Source: Betaproteobacteria bacterium (lineage in GTDB: Bacteria; Pseudomonadota; Gammaproteobacteria; Burkholderiales; Burkholderiaceae). From it: a DNA stretch of 8,147 nucleotides. The translations under genes were made by a program, and so were the position numbers. Positions within the stretch are counted from its first letter, which is position 1. Every line of letters begins with the position of its first letter. The stretch spans positions 1-8,147 of the forward strand of contig JAATGO010000354.1 of NCBI GenBank assembly GCA_015654605.1, given 5' to 3'. The notes under the pieces are model-generated. The model did no database searches. It was not told where the DNA came from and saw only the letters and a list, made by a program, of their open reading frames with translations. This document shows positions 1 through 5,129 of this stretch, one piece after another.

Positions 1-1001
1 CCAGGAAAAGTCGGCGGATTACCCGGCGAGCCATAATTTCCTGGCGTACCAGAAGTGGCAGGGGGATTTCCTGTCGAGCCATAATTTCCTGATGAAATGG
101 TGCCATCTTTAACTGCACTACTAAAATCTCCTTTCCCCAACTGGCCGTCATGTTCTCCATTTTTAGCAGATTCCATTTTTTTGAACAATTCACCATTATT
201 ATCCATGAAAGCCTGAGCAGCCTCTTGTACTTCCGGAGGTACTTGTATGGTCTTGCCATCCTTTGTCAAATATCCAGTTTGTGCCATTTCATTCATCTGA
301 TTTGCAGAAAGTAAACCGATGTCATTGTCTTTCTGAAAATCATTGATCGTTTTTGCAGCGCCATATTCGGTTGGCCTGGTTGGTGAAATCTGTCCATTAC
401 ACACAGCATTCATAAAACCATCGCTAGGGATCCCCGTAATTGATGGGGGCACACCATTACTCCCACCATTGGCAGAAATGGTGCCATCCTTTACTGCATT
501 TGTGTAGTCGCCTTGACTCAGTTGACCATCGTGTTGACCATTAGTCGCTGACTCTAGCTCCTTAAACAATTCACCACCATTTGCCATAAATGTTTTTGCT
601 GCTGCCTGTACTTCAGGTGGCACCTGAATCGTCTTACCATCCTTCCCTGTAAAATAGCCAGTATTCGCTATTTCAGCCATCTGTTGATTGGATAGCAAAC
701 CAATACCATTATCTTTTTGAAAATTATTTATCGTCTTTGCCGCACTAGATTCCGATGGCAGATTAGTATCGCCATTTCCCATCATATTGCGCAGCATATC
801 TTTAAGGTTTTCTGGTAATGGTAAACTATCTATCCAGTTTCCCGTACCGTTAGATGACGAATTTCCTCCGTTTCCATTCCTAACAAGGATATTACTGGAC
901 TCTGGTACATCATTTCCATTTCTAAAATATGACGCAGTATCAGGTGGGGCATCATATACAGTAGTAGTGGTGGTAGTAGTGATTGTTGATATAGGCGACA
1001 T
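1..1001 (-). CDS. HrpF/NolX/HrpK-like or harpin-class type III secreted protein, N-terminal part
   Basis: The frame is open for 333 codons from ATG 1001 and runs off the left edge, so the C-terminus is missing. The start has a good ribosome site (GGAG, 5 bases upstream). The N-terminus is Ser/Thr-rich, with seven consecutive Thr at residues 8-14, and fits a type III secretion signal. Two repeats follow, at about residues 86-175 and 213-302. Each begins AAKTIN-FQKDN and contains DGKTIQVPPEVQ, an FM-N-GELFK helix and an acidic DGQL--GD loop ending in AVKDGTIS. This layout resembles the repeats of the T3SS translocator family HrpF/NolX/HrpK. A Gly/Asn/Pro-rich linker with a repeated GNYGS-GNPP unit follows (about 304-333). 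HrpW-type harpins also carry such linkers before an enzymatic domain, so the exact class is undecided. No cysteine occurs before residue 200. A weak hrp box lies 130 bases upstream. I am confident it is a real T3SS-associated gene, less so of the subfamily. Confidence 0.72.
   Translation of the reverse strand, partial: MSPISTITTTTTTTVYDAPPDTASYFRNGNDVPESSNILVRNGNGGNSSSNGTGNWIDSLPLPENLKDMLRNMMGNGDTNLPSESSAAKTINNFQKDNGIGLLSNQQMAEIANTGYFTGKDGKTIQVPPEVQAAAKTFMANGGELFKELESATNGQHDGQLSQGDYTNAVKDGTISANGGSNGVPPSITGIPSDGFMNAVCNGQISPTRPTEYGAAKTINDFQKDNDIGLLSANQMNEMAQTGYLTKDGKTIQVPPEVQEAAQAFMDNNGELFKKMESAKNGEHDGQLGKGDFSSAVKDGTISSGNYGSTGNPPATSGTPGNYGSPGNPPTFP
26..91 (-). repeat. 48-bp-period Gly-rich linker repeat
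   Basis: The string CGAGCCATAATTTCCTG (plus strand) occurs at 27-43 and 75-91, a period of 48 bases or 16 codons, encoding GNYGS. It lies in the Gly/Asn/Pro linker and may continue past the window edge. Confidence 0.75.
132..577 (-). repeat. Two-copy internal repeat of the translocator-like gene (cores near 107-359 and 488-743)
   Basis: The two protein repeats are also visible as DNA similarity at an offset of about 381-384 bases, for example the DGKTIQVPPEVQ segments near 225-263 and 606-644. The second copy lacks one codon (LTKDG against FTGKDG). Conservation at DNA level suggests a fairly recent duplication or gene conversion between copies. Confidence 0.8.
960..980 (-). repeat. Thr-coding trinucleotide tract
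   Basis: Seven consecutive ACT/ACC codons (Thr 8-14) lie in the secretion-signal region of the translocator/harpin-like gene. Slippage here would change the Thr number without breaking the frame. Confidence 0.85.
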
Positions 1002-1131
1002 ATTTTCTCCGAAATGGTAGGCGACTCAAACGTATTGACCACGTCTCGATATCCAAAAATGAAATAGACCAACCTTATTTACTCGCTAGATGAACTAGCA
1101 ATAAACACAGTGGTTCTCACGGACTTAATAT

Positions 1132-1159
1132 TAAGTAACTACAAATGAGTGATAGTTCC
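1132..1159 (-). promoter_or_regulatory. Weak hrp box (HrpL promoter) for the translocator-like gene
   Basis: On the minus strand this reads GGAACT-N15-TTACTTA. The known HrpL consensus is GGAACC-N15/16-CCACNNA, so three positions differ. The same GGAACT variant occurs in the three other boxes of the window, and the position, 130 bases before the ATG, is reasonable. It is the weakest of the four. Confidence 0.45.
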
Positions 1160-1379
1160 AGAAAATGCTAAGTGAAGATGTTAGAGCCCATTCGCTATCT
1201 TTTGAAAATTTCAGTTTATTGAGTAAATATAGCCCTGTTTGTTTGGACACGAATTTGCATCCGTTAAGTGGGGCTTCGCAGATATAAGGTTGCCATGGCA
1301 CCGCACATCGCTCCATATGCAGGGAAAGAACGTGCGGCGCGGTAGATAACCCGGTCCCGTATCCTAAGGCTACCTCTTG

Positions 1380-1836
1380 AAGCGTAGGAGGATTGTGGGA
1401 GCCGAATGCATCCGGCGTATTGCCGTCAAGCGTACTGCATGGTCGCCGGAGATTGTAGCGCCAGAGAGCGTCCGATCCCACTGCGCGCCGCACTGACCGC
1501 CTTGTAAGCGCGCAAGACCACCTGTTCATACTTGATCAACTTCCATAGCCGTTCCACGAACACCTTGTCACGCCTGCAGCCACGACCATCCATGCGGATG
1601 GCAATACCGTTGTCCTTGAGTCGTTGGGGGAATTCAAAGCTGGTGAACTGGCTGCCTTGGTCGGTGTTGAAGATTGCCGGCGCGCCGTAATGGTCGATTG
1701 CCTCCTGCTCGACCTCGATGCAGAAATACGTCGTCAACGTATTGGACAATCACCATGGCAGCGCTCATCAGCAGACCCTGTCCATGACGACGAACAGATA
1801 GACAACCTCCAGCTTCATCGGCATGTACGTGTATCG
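1380..1836 (-). pseudogene. IS3-family transposase OrfB fragment (rve/DDE domain), frameshifted
   Basis: Reading down from 1836, the pieces are RYTYMPMKLEVVYLFVVMDR, then after a frame change LSNTLTTYFC, then IFNTDQGSQFTS, then MDGRGC and VFVERLWK, and after another frame change RRPCSTLDGNTPDAFGSHNPP. These are the hallmark blocks of IS3-family OrfB. The Asp of NTDQGS and the Glu of VERLW are separated by 35 residues, the classic D(35)E spacing. The first catalytic Asp (in the usual TDITY block) is missing: the sequence there reads RYTYMP after a stop. At least two frameshifts (near 1750-1775 and near 1462) and the lost N-terminal half make it inactive. Confidence 0.88.
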
Positions 1837-1872
1837 GCCGCGAGCGCGTGGTTAGAGCGCGTGATCTACACG

Positions 1873-1959
1873 TTACGCCGCCAGCATCACTTTGACCTTG
1901 AAACTTTCTGAGTGATGCCATCTCGTTCTCTTACTCCTGTCATCAACCTTGCGATCCAG
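1873..1959 (-). pseudogene. IS3-family OrfA N-terminal scrap
   Basis: The frame reads LDRKVDD, then KRTRWHHSESFKVKVMLAA and a stop. The 'R-HS--FK-KV-LAA' pattern is typical of the start of IS3-family OrfA, the helix-turn-helix protein. The first codon is CTG where ATG would be expected. The frame stops (TAA at 1873-1875) just before the OrfB remnant, so nearly all of OrfA has been deleted. Confidence 0.55.
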
Positions 1960-2012
1960 GTGGTGAGGCAAAGCATACACTTAGCTAGTATCCAAATTTC
2001 CGGGGCCACCTC

Positions 2013-2174
2013 TCAGATTGCAGATTGCGCCACCTCTTCTGCTTTTTTAATAAGCCGTGTAAAAATGGCGACATTATTGGAGTCGGTTCTTGCTGCTGCG
2101 ACACCTTTCTCAGTAGCTATAGCGCTATTCTTAGCCTGTCGTATAGAGGGAAGTACGGTCGAAAGTGTATTCAT
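2013..2174 (-). CDS. Small protein of 53 residues ending at the IS tip; possible truncated T3SS-associated gene
   Basis: ATG 2174 opens a 53-codon frame ending in TGA at 2013-2015. The product begins MNTLSTVLPSIRQAK and ends AIFTRLIKKAEEVAQSAI: no Cys, no membrane segment, and a basic/acidic amphipathic C-terminal half. It is third in a run of small minus-strand genes, 58 bases after its neighbour's stop. The segment IATEKG-AAA...IF..L.KKAEE can be aligned with IATETETKAAG...IF.KMEKNAEDD of the 50-residue protein. The stop codon TGA is also the first three bases of the IS end, so the original gene was probably longer and was cut by the insertion. No strong ribosome site is visible and there is no recognised family. 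It could be a remnant rather than a working gene. Confidence 0.5.
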   Translation of the reverse strand: MNTLSTVLPSIRQAKNSAIATEKGVAAARTDSNNVAIFTRLIKKAEEVAQSAI

Positions 2175-2232
2175 ATATTATGAGACGGGATGTTCATTTT
2201 TATGGTTTCAAAAATGATATACACGACGTTAT

Positions 2233-2448
2233 CTATTGTTGATCATTAATACTTTTAGCCATTGAACTGAATATTTTTAACTTAGCCAATGAAGTAGCTT
2301 GCTGAGAAACCCATAATTGAAATTGTATCCCCTGCTCCGCCCCCTGCTGTGCAGACTGCACCATGGGATTTGACGTACCTTGACGCAAATTTGGGTTATC
2401 TGATAACTGGGATCCACTTCCCAATTGATTCTGAAATGTCGACATCAT
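2233..2448 (-). CDS. Small Gln/Ser-rich protein, candidate T3SS extracellular or rod/pilin-type component
   Basis: Adjacent ATG codons at 2448 and 2445 give 71 or 70 residues. A TTG start at 2466 is possible but has no better ribosome site; TGGA lies 5-8 bases before the ATGs. The product begins MSTFQNQLGSGSQ and ends with a helix around AKLKIFSSMAKSINDQQ. It is Gln-, Ser- and Asn-rich, Cys-free, has a Gly/Ser-rich N-terminus, and lacks a Sec signal. Small Hrp pilins, needle and inner-rod proteins have this general make-up. I do not recognise a family from sequence alone. It shares IFxxMxK with the 50-residue protein upstream. Between them lies an AT-rich hairpin that may lower its expression relative to that gene. 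Confidence 0.6.
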   Translation of the reverse strand: MMSTFQNQLGSGSQLSDNPNLRQGTSNPMVQSAQQGAEQGIQFQLWVSQQATSLAKLKIFSSMAKSINDQQ

Positions 2449-2544
2449 ATCTATCCATTTTCTCAAAATAGCATGAAATATTTTTCAATATTTAATCGAT
2501 GAGATTCCGTTGCTTGCAAATCTCTCATCACGTTCTGATAAAAC

Positions 2545-2582
2545 AAGGATAAAAATGTAAAAACTCTACATTTTTTATCCTT
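2545..2582 (-). terminator. AT-rich hairpin, attenuator or terminator
   Basis: Arms AAGGATAAAAATGTA (2545-2559) and TACATTTTTTATCCTT (2567-2582) pair over 15 bases with one bulged T and a 7-base loop. On the minus strand the stem is followed by TGTTTTATC, a short T-run. It stands 34 bases after the 50-codon gene and about 100 before the 70-codon gene. Partial termination here would give a highly expressed first gene and weaker downstream genes. Confidence 0.6.
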
Positions 2583-2615
2583 ATCAAACAACACACCATA
2601 CCGAATTAAAAATAA

Positions 2616-2768
2616 TTACACCAACTGCTTAGAATCATCTTCAGCATTTTTTTCCATTTTCAAAAAGATGTTAGTTGCATTAAGTAAAGTTCCAGCTGCT
2701 TTTGTTTCAGTTTCAGTTGCGATTCCCGACGCAGCTCCTGCTCCTGCTGCAGCACCCACTATTGACAT
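2616..2768 (-). CDS. 50-residue HrpL-driven small protein, candidate Hrp pilin/needle-like component
   Basis: Of the possible starts, the ATG at 2768 has by far the best ribosome site (GGAGG, 6 bases upstream) and gives 50 residues. Upstream in-frame codons have none. The N-terminus is Ala/Gly-rich (MSIVGAAAGAGAASG). The C-terminal half is a charged amphipathic helix containing NIFLKMEKNAEDDSKQ. There is no Cys, Trp or Pro. A hrp box lies about 70 bases upstream, and the gene is divergent from a harpin-like gene with a matching box. A strong ribosome site, own HrpL promoter and a hairpin just downstream are what one expects of an abundant structural subunit such as HrpA/HrpY-type pilin, which varies greatly in sequence. 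It is shorter than known Hrp pilins (about 65-115 residues). The function is inference. Confidence 0.6.
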   Translation of the reverse strand: MSIVGAAAGAGAASGIATETETKAAGTLLNATNIFLKMEKNAEDDSKQLV

Positions 2769-2835
2769 AATAACCTCCATAGTTAACTCATTAAAAAAGA
2801 CCACTATCCTATCGGCAAGATGAGATAGTCAACCA

Positions 2836-2864
2836 TAGGTGAAAAATCATGCTTTCATAGTTCC
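2836..2864 (-). promoter_or_regulatory. hrp box (HrpL promoter) for the small-gene cluster
   Basis: Minus strand GGAACT-N16-TCACCTA, two changes from the HrpL consensus GGAACC-N15/16-CCACNNA. It is nearly identical to the divergent box at 2952-2980 and lies about 68 bases before the 50-codon gene. Confidence 0.78.
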
Positions 2865-2951
2865 ATCATTTCTTCACTTTTCTGATACCGATATTGTCAT
2901 AATTTAATTCATAGGTATCCCTACCTTGTATAGAGTTCTCAACTTATTTCT

Positions 2952-2980
2952 GGAACTTTATCCATCAACATCATCACCCA
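2952..2980 (+). promoter_or_regulatory. hrp box (HrpL promoter) for the harpin-like gene
   Basis: GGAACT-N16-TCACCCA, two changes from the HrpL consensus, with its 3' end 45 bases before the ATG at 3026. It is the partner of the divergent box at 2836-2864. Confidence 0.8.
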
Positions 2981-3025
2981 TTTCTGCAGCAACAACCCTA
3001 TTCTTTTTAATATTAAGGAAAAATT

Positions 3026-3433
3026 ATGGCATTCAGCGTAGGTAGTGTTAGTAGCAATAACGTTTCTTCTATTCCAAGCGCCTCGGAAATGTCCAGCTTT
3101 TCTGATGGCCTGAAAAGTGCGTCATCCAATGATCTCCTTAAGGCCCTTAACGATCCCAAAATGGCGCCATGGCAAAAAGATGCAATTGCCAATGAACTCC
3201 AATCTCGAGCGCAAAAGTCAAATGAAGCATCAGGAGGTGGTGGTGCCGGTGGGGCTGATGACAGTGATCCTCAGGCGCTCCTGAAAAAATTACTTAATGG
3301 CACGATCTCCCCAGAGGAATTACAAAAATTAGCCGGTACGTTAGGCGTATCCACTGATTCATTAGAAGCGGTCAAAGGGAAAGGGGGCTCGTCGGAAGGT
3401 ACATCCGCAACTGCCGATATCGCAGGTGGCTAA
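3026..3433 (+). CDS. Harpin-like secreted protein, 135 residues
   Basis: ATG 3026 has AAGGA 7 bases upstream and a hrp box before that, so it is probably HrpL-controlled. The first 25 residues hold about ten Ser and no acidic residue before position 21, like a type III secretion signal. A helix-rich stretch (about 36-63, DLLKALNDP, W49, NELQSRA), a Gly tract (70-76, GGGGAGG), a second helical stretch (about 81-107, ALLKKLL...SPEELQKLAG) and a Gly/Ser/Ala tail follow. It has no Cys and a single Trp, with no Sec signal or membrane segment. Small, Gly/Ser-rich, Cys-free, HrpL-controlled proteins are typically harpins or T3SS helper proteins. I cannot tie it to a named harpin family. A terminator follows at 3505. 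Confidence 0.68.
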   Translation: MAFSVGSVSSNNVSSIPSASEMSSFSDGLKSASSNDLLKALNDPKMAPWQKDAIANELQSRAQKSNEASGGGGAGGADDSDPQALLKKLLNGTISPEELQKLAGTLGVSTDSLEAVKGKGGSSEGTSATADIAGG

Positions 3434-3441
3434 ACAAACCC

Positions 3442-3464
3442 GAGGAGTGTCTACACTACTCCTC
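3442..3464 (+). terminator. Short hairpin after the harpin-like gene
   Basis: GAGGAGT (3442-3448) pairs with ACTCCTC (3458-3464) nine bases after the stop codon. No T-run follows, so it may protect the 3' end rather than terminate transcription. Confidence 0.4.
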
Positions 3465-3504
3465 TACAAATTAAAAATTTGCACCATCTTGATTGCTTCT
3501 CATG

Positions 3505-3538
3505 AAATATCGTTCCGCTTTGGAACGATATTTTTCTT
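3505..3538 (+). terminator. Rho-independent terminator of the harpin-like gene
   Basis: A perfect 12-bp stem, AAATATCGTTCC (3505-3516) with GGAACGATATTT (3522-3533), a GCTTT loop and a following TTTCTTT run. It separates the harpin-like unit from the next HrpL-type promoter. Confidence 0.88.
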
Positions 3539-3671
3539 TCTATATACACGCCCCCATTGGAGTCTTTGTATTCCTAGATTACTTTACTGTATACCACGCC
3601 ACTGCCATCAAGAAAATCACTATATTATTTCCAACTAGGAATAACAACAATTTGAATCAGGAAATACATTT

Positions 3672-3699
3672 GGAACTAGCATGTCAATAGATGCACTCA
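3672..3699 (+). promoter_or_regulatory. hrp box (HrpL promoter) for the 229-codon gene
   Basis: GGAACT-N15-GCACTCA, two changes from the HrpL consensus, about 105 bases before the ATG at 3804 and after a strong terminator. The stretch 3539-3803 otherwise shows no convincing gene. Confidence 0.68.
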
Positions 3700-3803
3700 T
3701 TGTCGAGTGAGTACTTATTTACCTGTACAACTCATCTACAACTGATGTAGGTACTATCTATCAATAGAAAGTGACAGCAACAAAGAATCACTGGGAGAAA
3801 ATA

Positions 3804-4493
3804 ATGCAAAACCAATTTTCAATTGAGCCTCCTCTCTCTTTTCCTCTTTGGACATTAGTATATTCCCCTCCTAATGCCATTTCTGATTCTGATGTTCATC
3901 ATACGTTCTACATCAGAATAAATGGAGAGGCAGGCATACTTACCTTTGCCTCTCCTCTTGATGCGGAAATTTATTGCCAACGTCTTTCTGCGACAGGGAA
4001 AAATGGATGGCGTCGCGAACGTCTTGAGAGAATTGATATTGACCGGATGATGAGTCACCTTCCACAAACGGAAAGAAAACTCATGCTAGCATTAGGATTT
4101 TTTGCTTCAGATACGAATGATTTACTACTGGATGCAGACAAAACATTGATTACCCCTCTGTTGCCGGTTCCATTTTCTATACACCATTATTTACATGAAA
4201 TATCTCATCTTGAGATCACTGCCGAAATTCCTATTTTTGTACAGAAATGGTGGGAACGTATTGGTGGCCCAGATTACCGCGAACAAGTATATGCTCTCGG
4301 AGACTTTCCGGATCATGTATTGAGAGAATGTGCTGCAGAAGCGCTGGATAAGGCGCCAATTATGTCATTGAGTCAGTACAACGACTCATGGAAAGATACG
4401 GGGGTTGGCGATGAATGTGCCGTATTCGTTCCTGAAACCGGCGTATGGAAATTTTCTACTCTTCAAAAGCCTCGTACAAGGCTGCTGCACTAG
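3804..4493 (+). CDS. Unrecognised 229-residue cytosolic-type protein, candidate T3SS effector
   Basis: The ATG at 3804 is preceded by GGGAGA at a suitable distance. A GTG at 3771 would add 11 residues but has no ribosome site. The product has no signal peptide or membrane helix. The N-terminal part (about 34-75) reads like a small alpha/beta fold (TFYIRINGEAGILTFAS, then a helix with C58, then GWRRERLERID). The middle is hydrophobic and Leu-rich (92-136). The C-terminal part has Trp149, Trp150 and Trp196, a GGPDY turn, Cys176, and Cys205 near the end, with a basic tail. I recognise no family. Isolation as a single gene between a terminator and a convergent gene, and a hrp box upstream, are how many HrpL-regulated effectors occur. 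A chaperone is less likely, because it is large and not acidic. The effector role is inference only. Confidence 0.62.
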   Translation: MQNQFSIEPPLSFPLWTLVYSPPNAISDSDVHHTFYIRINGEAGILTFASPLDAEIYCQRLSATGKNGWRRERLERIDIDRMMSHLPQTERKLMLALGFFASDTNDLLLDADKTLITPLLPVPFSIHHYLHEISHLEITAEIPIFVQKWWERIGGPDYREQVYALGDFPDHVLRECAAEALDKAPIMSLSQYNDSWKDTGVGDECAVFVPETGVWKFSTLQKPRTRLLH

Positions 4494-4616
4494 CTTAGAA
4501 AGTACATCTTAGACACCTTGAAAGTGGGTCAAAGAAAAACTGGAATGCTATCTATCAAGTAAAGTGAGAGAGAGGACTTCCCAAAAGGTGCAAGCCATCT
4601 CTCCCAAAAAGCAAAT
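4494..4616. other. Convergent intergenic gap
   Basis: The gap lies between two converging genes. GAGAGA near 4567 and TCTCTC near 4599 could form a weak long-loop hairpin shared as a terminator, but there is no clear T-run and no gene-sized frame. Confidence 0.3.
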
Positions 4617-5129
4617 TTAAAATTTCGGCTCAGGCAAGTCTTCCTCGTCCTCAGCTTCGCAATTCATCTTCAAACTTGCCAATGATTCTGCAGCCGAATT
4701 TTCCAGCACACCTGTCAACTGACCTGACTGACGGTTAATCGACAAACGTACCATCGACAACTGCTGCAGGCTGGGATACCAGATAAATATCTGACTATGC
4801 CACCAATCGTAGATTACACCTGTTCTCGTACCTGGCACATAGTAACGCATACTATATGTACTAGGGGATACCTTATATTTCAGGCGCTCCCCTACTGGCA
4901 ACACGTTCGACTGTTGGATCAGCGCTGTTTCATTATTGTCTCGCAGTGCCAAATCCACATCTGCCGGTTGCGATTTCCCTCCAGCAATAATATTGCCTGA
5001 ACATTTCAAGTAGAGGAAAAACTCGTCCGCCATGGCTGGCATCGCTGGCAACAACAATACTGCTGTTATTGCCATTGCCTTCAAGAGAGAACGCGATCTG
5101 GATGTCACTCCCATACACCCATCCATCAT
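4617..5129 (-). CDS. Exported small protein coupled to the CsgG-like gene
   Basis: The first ATG (5129) overlaps the stop of the upstream CsgG-like gene as ATGA, so the two are probably translationally coupled. Further in-frame ATGs at 5126 and 5114 are possible. A Sec signal peptide is clear: Arg/Lys residues (11-17), the hydrophobic stretch AMAITAVLLLPAM, and an AMA cleavage site before D35. The mature part is about 136 residues, probably beta-rich, with many Tyr/Trp (YYVPG, DWW, FIWYP). Cys43 and Cys157 could form a disulfide, and the tail is strongly acidic (EAEDEEDLPEP). I recognise no family. Coupling with a CsgG/HfaB-type lipoprotein suggests a periplasmic or surface partner of that protein, perhaps a chaperone or a substrate. 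It ends 121 bases past the convergent 229-codon gene. Confidence 0.75.
   Translation of the reverse strand: MMDGCMGVTSRSRSLLKAMAITAVLLLPAMPAMADEFFLYLKCSGNIIAGGKSQPADVDLALRDNNETALIQQSNVLPVGERLKYKVSPSTYSMRYYVPGTRTGVIYDWWHSQIFIWYPSLQQLSMVRLSINRQSGQLTGVLENSAAESLASLKMNCEAEDEEDLPEPKF

Larger units (their letters stand above)
1229..2015 (-). mobile_element. IS3-family insertion sequence remnant, internally deleted
   Basis: The element spans about 790 bases against 1.2-1.3 kb for an intact IS3-family member. The left tip (minus strand TGAGAGGTGGCCCCGG, ending at 2015) and the probable right tip (plus 1233-1250, GCCCTGTTTGTTTGGACA) form an imperfect inverted repeat, about 13 of 18 matching over the GCCC...TTTGGACA part. 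Inside, the first codons of OrfA are joined almost directly to the second half of OrfB; the rest of OrfA and the start of OrfB are lost. The segment is clearly richer in GC than its flanks, which suggests a foreign origin. The right boundary is approximate. I saw no clear target duplication. Confidence 0.75.

Noticed and set aside
787..1072. Frames on both strands over the start of the translocator-like gene
   Set aside because: They overlap the well-supported minus-strand gene; their Val-rich and similar stretches are just the ACT/ACC tract read in other frames.
1112..1117. GGTTCT as another hrp box for the translocator-like gene
   Set aside because: No acceptable TNNGTGG-like half lies at 15-16 bases; the box at 1132-1159 fits better.
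1624..2217. Plus-strand frames across the IS remnant and the 53-codon gene
   Set aside because: They are antisense to recognisable transposase motifs and to the small gene, with no ribosome site or plausible product.
3426..3690. Two overlapping plus-strand frames after the harpin-like gene
   Set aside because: They run through a strong terminator and a hrp box, have no ribosome sites and have low-complexity hydrophobic products.
3771..3803. GTG start for the 229-codon gene
   Set aside because: The ATG at 3804 has a clear GGGAGA ribosome site while the GTG has none.
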